NCBI GenBank assembly: GCA_022563215.1
Contig: JADFNT010000137.1
Coordinates: 1-5,475 of the forward strand
Source of the DNA: Pseudomonadota bacterium
GTDB taxonomy: Bacteria > Pseudomonadota > Alphaproteobacteria > Rhodospirillales > Casp-alpha2
DNA length: 5,475 nucleotides
Reading direction: 5' to 3'
Shown: positions 1-5,120 of the stretch, one piece after another
Layout: every line of letters starts with the position of its first letter
Numbering within the stretch: position 1 is the stretch's first letter
Translations under genes and position numbers: made by a program
The notes under the pieces: model-generated
Database searches by the model: none
Told to the model about the DNA's origin: nothing
What the model saw: the letters and a program-made list of their open reading frames with translations, nothing else

Positions 1-157
1 CGTTCAATTAATTTTGATTGTCCGGATGGAGGCCGTCACGTTATCGTCAGGGCAGAGTTATATAGTGTCGGCAACCGGCGCGTCTCGCGGATTTTCTTCC
101 CGGCAAGGGATGGAACAATGGGGGACGCCCGGGAATGAGGCTTTGGGGAGGACCATC
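1..157 (+). other. Leader region upstream of the cytochrome operon
   Basis: No credible gene lies here. An open frame continues upstream of the cytochrome start from a TTG at 14 and has an in-frame ATG at 110, but using either would bury the signal peptide of the cytochrome behind a non-conserved extension. A TATATA hexamer at 59-64 could be a -10 box for the operon, but I find no convincing -35 hexamer at 16-18 bases upstream, so the promoter is only suggested. Confidence 0.3.
145..152 (+). promoter_or_regulatory. Ribosome binding site that fixes the class II cytochrome start
   Basis: The purine-rich stretch GGGGAGGA ends five bases before the ATG at 158. It is the best Shine-Dalgarno match near any candidate start of this gene. 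Together with the signal peptide beginning directly at that ATG, it decides the start over the upstream TTG at 14 and ATG at 110. Confidence 0.8.
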
Positions 158-634
158 ATGAAGAAAACCGTTCGCAACGCCGCGATCAAGGGGATCAAAA
201 CAGCGGTTCTGTCGCTGGCCCTTGCCGGGCTGATCGCGCTGCCGGCGTTGGCCCAGGAAGGCGCCATCAAGTACCGCCAATCGGTGATGAAGGCCGTCGG
301 CGCCCATTACTCGGCCATGGACTCCATCCTCAAGGGCACCGGCGGCCAGGCCCGAGACCTTAGGGTCCACGCCGACGCCCTGGCTGCCCTGGCCAAGGTC
401 GCCGCCAAGGTCTTCCCCGAGGGATCCGATTTCGGAATCACGCGGGCGAAGGAGGATATCTGGGAAAACCCCAAGGAATTCAAGAAGGTGATCCAAGCCT
501 TCATCGATGAATCGGCGAAGCTGGCGAAAATCGCCGGCAGCGGCAAATTCAAGGCGGCGGCAGCCCAGTTCAGCACCCTCGGCAAGAACGCCTGCGCCAC
601 GTGTCATAAGAGATTCCGCGAGAAGAAGAAGTAG
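158..634 (+). CDS. Class II c-type cytochrome (cytochrome c-556 / c' family)
   Basis: A 158-residue exported monohaem cytochrome. Residues 1-32 form a Sec signal peptide: basic start (MKKTVRNAAIKGIK), hydrophobic core at about 16-30, and a likely ALA cleavage site before Gln33. The mature part of about 126 residues has the usual length for a four-helix-bundle class II cytochrome. The haem site CATCH lies at 146-150, close to the C-terminus, which is the hallmark of this class. Met44 in the first mature helix (RQSVMKAVGAH) sits where low-spin c-556 proteins place their sixth haem ligand, so this is more likely a c-556-type electron carrier than a high-spin five-coordinate c'. It should work in the periplasm. 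The next cytochrome gene begins 11 bases after the stop, indicating one operon. The protein ends in a basic REKKK tail. The family call is firm; the redox partner is unknown. Confidence 0.9.
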   Translation: MKKTVRNAAIKGIKTAVLSLALAGLIALPALAQEGAIKYRQSVMKAVGAHYSAMDSILKGTGGQARDLRVHADALAALAKVAAKVFPEGSDFGITRAKEDIWENPKEFKKVIQAFIDESAKLAKIAGSGKFKAAAAQFSTLGKNACATCHKRFREKKK

Positions 635-645
635 CGCCGCCGGGA

Positions 646-1560
646 ATGCCCGCCCTTTTGCCCCGGGCCGCCCGGTTGCCGGGCCTGGCTTCGGCGGTCC
701 TGGTGATCGCCGCCGTGGTCGCTTCGGGACCGGCGCCGGCCGGCGAACCCGACCCGGTTCGCGGGAAATACCTGTTCGCCGCCGCCGGCTGCGCCACCTG
801 CCATACCGACAAAAAAGGCAAAGGGGCGCCGCTGGCCGGCGGGCGCAAGTTGAAAACCCCGTTCGGGGTTTTCTACAGCCCCAACATCACGCCGGACCCC
901 GAATACGGCATCGGCAAATGGAGCGACAGGGATTTCATCCGCGCGTTGCGCCAGGGCGTGGCCCCGGACGGCCGCCATTACTTCCCGGTCTTTCCCTATC
1001 CGTCCTATACCGGGATCACCGACCGGGACCTTCTCGACCTCAAGGCCTATCTATTCACCCGGCCCCCGGCCAAAACCGCCAACAAGCCCCATGACGCGGT
1101 CCCGCCTTTCGGCTGGCGGTTTCTGGTTCCCCTGTGGAAGGCGCTTTATTTCACTCCCGGGCCGTTCCGTGCCGACCCGGAACGATCCCGACAATGGAAC
1201 CGTGGCGCTTATCTGGTGACGGCGCTGGGTCATTGCGGCGAATGCCACACGCCGCGCGATGTGTTGGGCGGGCCCCTCCCCGGCATGGCGCTCGCCGGCA
1301 CCACGAAAGGCCCCGAAGGCGGGCTGATCCCCAACATCACCCCGGACAAGGAAACCGGCATCGGGCGCTGGTCCGACGGCGACCTGCAGGAGATTCTCAA
1401 GTCCGGCATGCTTCCCGACGGCGATTTCGTCGGCGATGTCATGGGGGACGTGGTCGATGAAACCACCGGACGGCTCAAGGTTGCCGACCTCAAGGCGATA
1501 ATCCTTTATCTGCGCTCCGTGGCACCGGTTTTCCACCGCATCGAACGAAAGAAGAAATGA
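646..1560 (+). CDS. Exported dihaem cytochrome c
   Basis: A 304-residue periplasmic or membrane-attached cytochrome with two haem domains. An N-terminal signal sequence (hydrophobic at about 14-28, likely cleavage near residue 32) is followed by CATCH at 49-53 and CGECH at 197-201. The two halves are clearly duplicated: each has a matching NITPD...GIG.WSD.D segment, at about 80-96 and 230-246. This layout resembles the cytochrome subunits of membrane dehydrogenases for alcohols, aldehydes or sugars and related stand-alone dihaem proteins, but no dehydrogenase gene is present here, so the electron donor is unknown. Met266 (DVMGDVV) is the probable sixth ligand of haem 2. Domain 1 has no methionine anywhere, so its axial ligand is uncertain. 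The start at 646 has only a weak ribosome binding site; with 11 bases separating it from the previous stop, translational coupling is likely. The C-terminus is basic (IERKKK). Confidence 0.88.
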   Translation: MPALLPRAARLPGLASAVLVIAAVVASGPAPAGEPDPVRGKYLFAAAGCATCHTDKKGKGAPLAGGRKLKTPFGVFYSPNITPDPEYGIGKWSDRDFIRALRQGVAPDGRHYFPVFPYPSYTGITDRDLLDLKAYLFTRPPAKTANKPHDAVPPFGWRFLVPLWKALYFTPGPFRADPERSRQWNRGAYLVTALGHCGECHTPRDVLGGPLPGMALAGTTKGPEGGLIPNITPDKETGIGRWSDGDLQEILKSGMLPDGDFVGDVMGDVVDETTGRLKVADLKAIILYLRSVAPVFHRIERKKK

Positions 1561-1599
1561 TCCGCCGCCGCCGCAAGCCGCCATATTTTTGCCGCCATC

Positions 1600-1625
1600 G
1601 CCGATCAGTATTGCCGATCATTATT
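1600..1625 (+). repeat. Tandem 13-base direct repeat upstream of the LysM gene
   Basis: GCCGATCAGTATT (1600-1612) is followed immediately by GCCGATCATTATT (1613-1625), with one mismatch in 13 positions. The pair ends five bases before a TATAAT box and so covers the region where a -35 element would sit. It could be a tandem operator, or simply a local duplication. Confidence 0.7.
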
Positions 1626-1630
1626 GATGG

Positions 1631-1636
1631 TATAAT
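1631..1636 (+). promoter_or_regulatory. Probable -10 box of the LysM gene promoter
   Basis: A perfect TATAAT in otherwise GC-rich DNA, 30 bases before the TTG start, would give a leader of roughly 24 bases. No good -35 hexamer occurs at 16-18 bases; the nearest, TTGCCG at 1611-1616, is only 14 bases away. The promoter may therefore depend on an activator or be weak. The box suggests that the LysM gene is transcribed separately from the cytochrome operon. Confidence 0.5.
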
Positions 1637-1652
1637 CAGTCGATTCTCCGCC

Positions 1653-1659
1653 GAGGAGG
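1653..1659 (+). promoter_or_regulatory. Strong ribosome binding site supporting a TTG start
   Basis: GAGGAGG lies seven bases before the TTG at 1667, ideal spacing. No ATG or GTG start in frame would preserve the N-terminal membrane segment, so this site decides the unusual start codon. Confidence 0.8.
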
Positions 1660-1666
1660 CCGCCAC

Positions 1667-2692
1667 TTGGTCAATAAACCGCTTGTCATCACCGCCGTCG
1701 GCGGCGCCGCCATCGCCGCCGCCATCGCCGTCAACGTGTTCCTGTGGCAGGACGAGGTCGTGGAAACGGCGGCGACCCAGTCCGCCGCCGAAAAGGCCGC
1801 TCCCGGCGGTCCGGCCAAAGGCCCGGAAGATGGACCCGCCGGCACGCAGCGGCCCAGTTTCGACGTGATCAGGGTGGAGCCCGGGGGCGACGCGGTGATG
1901 GCCGGACGGGCCAAACCGGGAAGCACCGTCGTCATCATCGCCGACGGCAAGCCGATCGGCGAAGTGACCGCCGACGGGCGCGGCGAATGGGTGTTCGTGC
2001 CGACGGCGCAGCTGAAGCCCGGAAGCCGTGAACTGAGCCTGGAAATGCGCGTCCCCGGGGGTAAGCCCATGGCCTCCGAGGACGTGGTGGTGCTGGTGGT
2101 TCCCGAACGGGACAAGGATATCGCCGGACGGCCAACCGGCGGGCCCCAGGGGGCGGGAGCAGGGGCGCTGGCGCTGAAAATGCCCCGCTCCGGCGGCGCC
2201 AGCACCGTCATGCAGGCGCCGGGTGGCAGGGCCGGCGAAGGCCCCCTCGGACTCAGCGTCGAGGCCCTGGACTACGACGACAAGGGGCGGCTTTTCATCA
2301 GCGGACGCGCCGCCCCCGGGGCCCGGGTCAACGTGTATCTGGATAACGGGTTCATCGGCCGCACCGAAGCCGACGGCGCAGGCCTTTGGCGGCTTTCCCC
2401 CGATGTCCGGATTAAACCGGGCCTCTATACGCTGCGCGCCGATCAGGTCGACAACGCCGGCAAGGTCGCGGCCCGGGTGTCGATGCCGTTTTCCAGGGCC
2501 GAGCCGATGGGCGAGACGCCGCCGGAACCCTTCGTTATCGTCCAGCCCGGCAATTCCCTTTGGCGGCTGGCTCGGCGGGCCTATGGCGAAGGTGTCCGCT
2601 ATACGACGATCTTTGAAGCCAACAAGGAGCAGATCAAGGACCCGGACCTGATCTATCCCGGCCAGGTGTTCGCGCTCCCGGCCACCAACTGA
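1667..2692 (+). CDS. Membrane-anchored protein with Ig-like repeats and a C-terminal LysM domain
   Basis: A 341-residue envelope protein starting at TTG. Residues 5-27 ([20 protein letters not shown] core) form one hydrophobic segment, probably an uncleaved anchor with the rest in the periplasm. A low-complexity Ala/Pro/Gly linker follows to about residue 64. Two beta-rich Ig-like modules lie at about 65-147 and 195-275; they are homologous to each other, sharing the pattern GRA.PG..V.....G..IG...ADG.G.W and a later KPG. A Gly/Ala/Pro-rich linker (152-193) separates them. The C-terminal LysM domain (about 287-338) shows [19 protein letters not shown] and YPGQVFALP, the expected start and end. 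LysM domains bind the N-acetylglucosamine backbone of peptidoglycan, so the protein likely links inner membrane and cell wall. No catalytic domain is visible. It precedes psd by 73 bases; a functional link to phospholipid synthesis is not shown. The exact cellular role is unknown. Confidence 0.88.
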   Translation: MVNKPLVITAVGGAAIAAAIAVNVFLWQDEVVETAATQSAAEKAAPGGPAKGPEDGPAGTQRPSFDVIRVEPGGDAVMAGRAKPGSTVVIIADGKPIGEVTADGRGEWVFVPTAQLKPGSRELSLEMRVPGGKPMASEDVVVLVVPERDKDIAGRPTGGPQGAGAGALALKMPRSGGASTVMQAPGGRAGEGPLGLSVEALDYDDKGRLFISGRAAPGARVNVYLDNGFIGRTEADGAGLWRLSPDVRIKPGLYTLRADQVDNAGKVAARVSMPFSRAEPMGETPPEPFVIVQPGNSLWRLARRAYGEGVRYTTIFEANKEQIKDPDLIYPGQVFALPATN

Positions 2693-2706
2693 CCGGCCCT
2701 TTTCCC

Positions 2707-2736
2707 TTCCCGGGGCCCGGCGGGAGCGACTAGAAT
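2707..2736 (+). promoter_or_regulatory. Candidate promoter of psd-pssA
   Basis: TAGAAT at 2731-2736 matches five of six bases of the -10 consensus and lies 29 bases before the psd start. An imperfect TTCCCG at 2707-2712 is 18 bases upstream and could act as a weak -35 element. Read-through from the LysM gene is also possible, since no terminator with a T tract is seen in the 73-base gap. Confidence 0.35.
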
Positions 2737-2765
2737 GCCGCTGGCTAGTTCATGACCTGGAAACC

Positions 2766-3470
2766 TTGAAAGGCCTAAGTCCGTTGAAGACCCTTTTGGT
2801 TCCCATCCACAGGGCCGGTTGGCCGTTCATCGCGCTGTTCGCCGCGGCGGCGATTGTCATGGCCGCCTTTTCCGAACTTTTGGGCTTTGCCGGCGCCGTG
2901 TTGACGGTGTGGTGCGTTTATTTTTTCCGCGATCCCGACCGGGTGACGCCTGAGCGCGACGGCTTGATCATCAGCCCCGCCGACGGCGTCGTGCAAATGA
3001 TCGACCAGGCGGTCCCGCCGGAGGAACTGGGCATGGGCGAAGGGTTGCGGTCCCGCGTCGCCGTGTTCATGAACGTGTTCGACGTGCATGTGAACCGAAT
3101 CCCTATCGACGGCACCATTTCCGCCCTCCACTACCGGCCCGGCAAGTTTTTCAATGCATCCCTCGACAAGGCCAGCGAGTTCAACGAACGCCAAAGCCTG
3201 CGGTTGACCATGGCCGACGGCCGGGACATGGCCTTTGTGCAGATCGCCGGCCTGATCGCCCGGCGCATCCTGTGCGACGTCGCCGAAGGCCAAACGGTGA
3301 AGACCGGCGAACGGTTCGGCATGATCCGTTTCGGCTCGCGCGTCGACATCTACCTGCCCGAAGGCGTCGAGCCGCTGGTCGCCGTCGGTCAGCGCTCGGT
3401 GGCCGGGGAAACCGTGATCGCCGATATTCGCGCCCAGGAACCCGCCCGCACGGGCAAGGTCCGCCCGTAA
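2766..3470 (+). CDS. psd: Phosphatidylserine decarboxylase proenzyme, short form
   Basis: Removes CO2 from phosphatidylserine to make phosphatidylethanolamine at the inner membrane. The 234-residue length fits the short form of the family found in many alphaproteobacteria. After [10 protein letters not shown], two adjacent hydrophobic stretches (about 18-36 and 38-55) anchor it. Catalytic features follow: SPADG with Asp73, FDVHVNRIP with His108, and the self-cleavage site GS at 190-191 in [11 protein letters not shown]. Family knowledge: cleavage between Gly190 and Ser191 turns the serine into the pyruvoyl cofactor, giving a beta chain of about 190 and an alpha chain of about 44 residues. The start is uncertain: the TTG at 2766 has only a GGAA nearby, and another in-frame TTG at 2784 (residue 7) would give a protein of 228 residues. 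pssA begins 22 bases after the stop, and its product makes the substrate of this enzyme. Confidence 0.93.
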   Translation: MKGLSPLKTLLVPIHRAGWPFIALFAAAAIVMAAFSELLGFAGAVLTVWCVYFFRDPDRVTPERDGLIISPADGVVQMIDQAVPPEELGMGEGLRSRVAVFMNVFDVHVNRIPIDGTISALHYRPGKFFNASLDKASEFNERQSLRLTMADGRDMAFVQIAGLIARRILCDVAEGQTVKTGERFGMIRFGSRVDIYLPEGVEPLVAVGQRSVAGETVIADIRAQEPARTGKVRP

Positions 3471-3480
3471 TGGTCCCGCC

Positions 3481-3486
3481 GGAGGT
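3481..3486 (+). promoter_or_regulatory. Ribosome binding site of pssA
   Basis: GGAGGT lies six bases before the ATG at 3493, a near-ideal site. It shows that pssA is translated independently although it is co-transcribed with psd. Confidence 0.8.
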
Positions 3487-3492
3487 CACGCC

Positions 3493-4272
3493 ATGAAAAA
3501 ACCCCGCCCGCCCGGCACGCCCCGGAAAAAGCGGTTCAGGGACCTGTCGTTCAACCGCATGATTCCCAACATCCTGACCCTGTTGGCCCTGGCGGCGGGG
3601 TTGACGGCGATCCGTTTCGGCCTCGAAGGAAGATGGGAACACGCGGTGCTGGCGGTCATCGTCGCCGGCGTCCTCGACGCTCTTGACGGTCGCATCGCCC
3701 GTTTGCTCAAGGGCTCCAGCAAGTTCGGCGCCGAACTGGATTCGCTGTCGGATTTCGTCTGTTTCGGGGTTTCGCCGGTGTTGGTGCTGTACCTGTGGAC
3801 GATGAAGGACGCCGGAAGGCTGGGCTGGGTCCTGGTGATGCTGTTCTCCATCTGCTGCGGGCTCCGCCTGGCCCGGTTCAACGTCATGATGGAAGATCAT
3901 GACGCCCCGGCCTGGCAGGCCCGTTTTTTCACCGGAATCCCCGCCCCGGCGGGCGGAGGGTTGGTATTGCTGCCGATGGTCCTGTCTTTTCAGGGCGGCG
4001 AAGATTTCTTCCGCCAGCCCTGGGTTGTCGGGATTTTCATGCTGGTGATAGCGGGGATGATGGTCAGCACCATCCCCACCTATTCGTTCAAGAAGCTGAA
4101 GATCAGCCGGCAATGGATCCTGCCGACCATGCTGATTGCCGGCGCCATCGCCGTTTTCCTGATCAACGCCCCGTGGTTGACCTTGTCGGTCGTGGGGTTT
4201 GCCTATATCTGCTCCATCCCCCTCAGCTACCGCGCCGAGCAAGCGCTGAAGAAGGCCGAAGGCGGCCTCTAA
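3493..4272 (+). CDS. pssA: CDP-diacylglycerol-serine O-phosphatidyltransferase
   Basis: Makes phosphatidylserine and CMP from CDP-diacylglycerol and L-serine, the step before psd. The 259-residue integral membrane protein has the full CDP-alcohol phosphatidyltransferase signature at residues 62-87: Asp62, Asp65-Gly66, Ala69-Arg70, Gly79, Asp83 and Asp87, with exactly the family spacing. These aspartates bind the metal ions and the CDP group. About eight hydrophobic segments follow a basic N-terminus (KKPRPPGTPRKKRFRD): roughly 23-40, 50-62, 88-104, 109-124, 146-165, 176-193, 208-226 and 228-246. The motif SFNRMIPNILTL and the position beside psd favour serine as acceptor over glycerol phosphate (pgsA) or choline. 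This is the membrane-bound type II enzyme, not the unrelated phospholipase-D-like enzyme of E. coli. The ATG has a strong ribosome binding site. The stop overlaps the first arm of a long palindrome. Confidence 0.94.
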   Translation: MKKPRPPGTPRKKRFRDLSFNRMIPNILTLLALAAGLTAIRFGLEGRWEHAVLAVIVAGVLDALDGRIARLLKGSSKFGAELDSLSDFVCFGVSPVLVLYLWTMKDAGRLGWVLVMLFSICCGLRLARFNVMMEDHDAPAWQARFFTGIPAPAGGGLVLLPMVLSFQGGEDFFRQPWVVGIFMLVIAGMMVSTIPTYSFKKLKISRQWILPTMLIAGAIAVFLINAPWLTLSVVGFAYICSIPLSYRAEQALKKAEGGL

Positions 4273-4316
4273 AGCGCACCAAGTTTGAATGGAACCCTTC
4301 GGACTTGGCGCGCTTT
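4271..4316 (+). terminator. Long hairpin at the end of pssA, possible terminator
   Basis: AAAGCGCACCAAG (4271-4283) pairs with CTTGGCGCGCTTT (4304-4316) in 12 of 13 positions. The intervening bases extend the stem in RNA: U4284-A4303, two G-U wobbles, then GAA (4287-4289) with UUC (4298-4300). The left arm begins inside the TAA stop of pssA. Only three T residues follow the stem, so it is not a classic intrinsic terminator. It may instead protect the 3' end of the transcript or be a repeated palindromic element. Confidence 0.5.
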
Positions 4317-4407
4317 GGGTGCGGGGCCAAGCCGCAACCCGCCGCGCAGCGGGCGTCAGCCCGAGTGGCGTCTGAACGCACGGTTGATCGTGTGATCGCG
4401 ATCAACC
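4317..4407. repeat. Cluster of consecutive inverted repeats downstream of pssA
   Basis: After the pssA hairpin come further foldable units, almost end to end: GGGTGCGG (4317-4324) with CCGCAACCC (4332-4340, one bulged A); CCCGC (4338-4342) with GCGGG (4349-4353), which competes with the previous one; CGGGC (4350-4354) with GCCCG (4359-4363) around GTCA; GCGT (4368-4371) with ACGC (4376-4379) around CTGA; and GGTTGATCG (4382-4390) with CGATCAACC (4399-4407). I see no gene in this stretch. It may be a repeat element or a structured 3' untranslated region. Short GC-rich stems arise by chance, so the first and last units carry most of the weight. Confidence 0.5.
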
Positions 4408-4543
4408 CTGACACGCTATAAAGGATTCATTTCCGATATAAACCGGATGCCGTTCGGTTTTGGTAGTGGATAGAAACCCCTTGGCGCTGCGGTTCCCATT
4501 GCCACGGCGGTCGTTTTTTTCACGGCGTTCCTTGTCGCCCGGC
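4408..4543. other. Gene-free stretch between the palindromes and the regulator gene
   Basis: No credible coding region. It contains a TATAAA hexamer (4417-4422) with no paired -35 element and no gene to serve, and AAACCG (4440-4445) facing CGGTTT (4455-4460), a six-base stem with a nine-base loop. Seen from the minus strand this stem is followed by ATAT, and from the plus strand by TTGG, so it is at best a weak terminator for the regulator transcript. Seven T residues at 4514-4520 follow no stem. Confidence 0.3.
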
Positions 4544-4999
4544 TTAGTGGGAAAGATTTTTCGTTTCCTCCAACAACCGGACCATACCCTGCCAGCGGGC
4601 ATACCCGACGCCGATGACGATTTGGTCGTCGGCCTGTTTCCAGAGCGGCAACGCGCGAGCCAAAACCGTTTCCCCCTTCGAGGTGATTTCAATAGGCCGT
4701 TGGCGGCGGTCCTGGCCCTTGCAGGATTTGATCAGCCCCCGGTCCATTAGTGGCTTCAGGTTTCGGGTCAGGGTCGTGCGGTCCATGACCAGGGCGTTGG
4801 AAATCACGGTCATGGAAGCCGGGCCTTGCGTCGCCACCGCCGCCAGGACGGAAAACTGCGTCGCTTTGAGGCCGCTGGGCTTGAGGATTTTGTCATACAT
4901 CTGGGTTACCACGCGGGCCGCGCCGCGCAGACTGAGACAGGCACACCCGGCGGTTCCATCGAGAATCGCCCGTGCCGGTTTTGACATCCTCCCAGTCAT
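4544..4999 (-). CDS. MarR-family winged-helix transcriptional regulator
   Basis: A 151-residue dimeric DNA-binding repressor or activator, counted from the ATG at 4999. Its helices run ACLSLRGAARVVTQMYDKIL (about 20-39), then GLKATQFSVLAAV (44-56). The recognition helix region VMDRTTLTRNLKPLMDRGLI (71-90) and the wing GQDRRQRPIEIT (95-106), with the paired arginines typical of MarR, are well kept. C-terminal helices complete the dimer interface. Two cysteines lie near the N-terminus (Cys19 and Cys21, motif CAC); the second aligns without gaps with the peroxide-sensing Cys15 of OhrR as I recall that sequence. The start is not certain: an ATG at 4987 has GGGAGG directly against it, too close for normal use, and a TTG at 5059 would run the gene through its own promoter-like sequence. 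The gene is divergent from the unknown gene at 5121, a usual arrangement for a MarR target. The natural signal is unknown. Confidence 0.9.
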   Translation of the reverse strand: MTGRMSKPARAILDGTAGCACLSLRGAARVVTQMYDKILKPSGLKATQFSVLAAVATQGPASMTVISNALVMDRTTLTRNLKPLMDRGLIKSCKGQDRRQRPIEITSKGETVLARALPLWKQADDQIVIGVGYARWQGMVRLLEETKNLSH

Positions 5000-5004
5000 T
5001 ATCC

Positions 5005-5016
5005 GTGTATATGCAC
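5005..5016. promoter_or_regulatory. Candidate operator: near-palindrome in the regulator promoter
   Basis: GTGTATATGCAC is symmetric in five of six base pairs about its centre and covers the candidate -10 box of the MarR gene. A wider weak symmetry (ATC..TGT..AT..ACA..GAT, 5001-5022) overlaps it with a slightly different centre. Position and size fit an autoregulatory MarR site, but only the sequence symmetry supports this. Confidence 0.35.
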
Positions 5017-5037
5017 AATGATTTGATTTAGTGTCAA
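5008..5037 (-). promoter_or_regulatory. Sigma70-like promoter of the MarR-family gene
   Basis: On the minus strand a perfect TTGACA (5037-5032) is followed after 18 bases by CATATA (5013-5008). Transcription would begin only a few bases before the ATG at 4999, giving a very short leader. This favours that ATG or the one at 4987 over the upstream TTG at 5059, which lies outside the transcript. Confidence 0.5.
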
Positions 5038-5042
5038 CAGCG

Positions 5043-5065
5043 AATTTTCCGGTGTTCAATTTTCC
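5043..5065. repeat. Short direct repeat AATTTTCC in the divergent intergenic region
   Basis: AATTTTCC occurs at 5043-5050 and again at 5058-5065, fifteen bases apart start to start. The second copy runs into a perfect CCTTAAGG palindrome (5064-5071). The elements lie upstream of both divergent genes. They may be regulator half-sites or chance similarity in AT-rich DNA. Confidence 0.3.
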
Positions 5066-5120
5066 TTAAGGCATCCTTTTGACCCTTGCGCCACCGCCTA
5101 GGAAACGGCGACAGTAGCCC

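Noticed and set aside
14..157. N-terminal extension of the class II cytochrome to a TTG start
   Set aside because: It would place 48 residues before a complete signal peptide; the ATG at 158 has a strong, well-spaced ribosome binding site.
507..1094. Plus-strand frame of 195 codons overlapping both cytochrome genes
   Set aside because: Arg/Pro/Gly-rich translation out of frame with two genes that carry unmistakable haem motifs.
1636..2211. Minus-strand open frame of 191 codons opposite the LysM gene
   Set aside because: Pro/Ser/Ala-rich antisense shadow of a well-supported coding region; no domain or ribosome binding site.
2710..2720. CCGGGGCCCGG palindrome after the LysM gene as a terminator
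   Set aside because: It has only a single central base and cannot form a hairpin of its full length; no T tract follows.
3181..4242. Long minus-strand open frame of 353 codons opposite psd and pssA
   Set aside because: It is fully antisense to two confidently identified enzyme genes, reads as low-complexity Arg/Gly/Gln/His sequence with no recognisable domain, and such frames are common in GC-rich DNA.
4417..4422. TATAAA as a plus-strand promoter
   Set aside because: No -35 hexamer at proper spacing and no plus-strand gene downstream before the convergent regulator.
4514..4520. Run of seven T as an intrinsic terminator
   Set aside because: No GC-rich stem of useful length lies directly before it on the plus strand, and on the minus strand it is a run of A.
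4402..4692. Minus-strand frame of 96 codons at the end of the MarR gene
   Set aside because: Overlaps the regulator in another frame, has a basic, low-complexity composition and no supporting start signal.
5000..5059. Twenty-residue extension of the MarR protein to a TTG at 5059
   Set aside because: The segment is AT-rich, contains the likely promoter of the gene and adds residues with no resemblance to the family's N-terminus.
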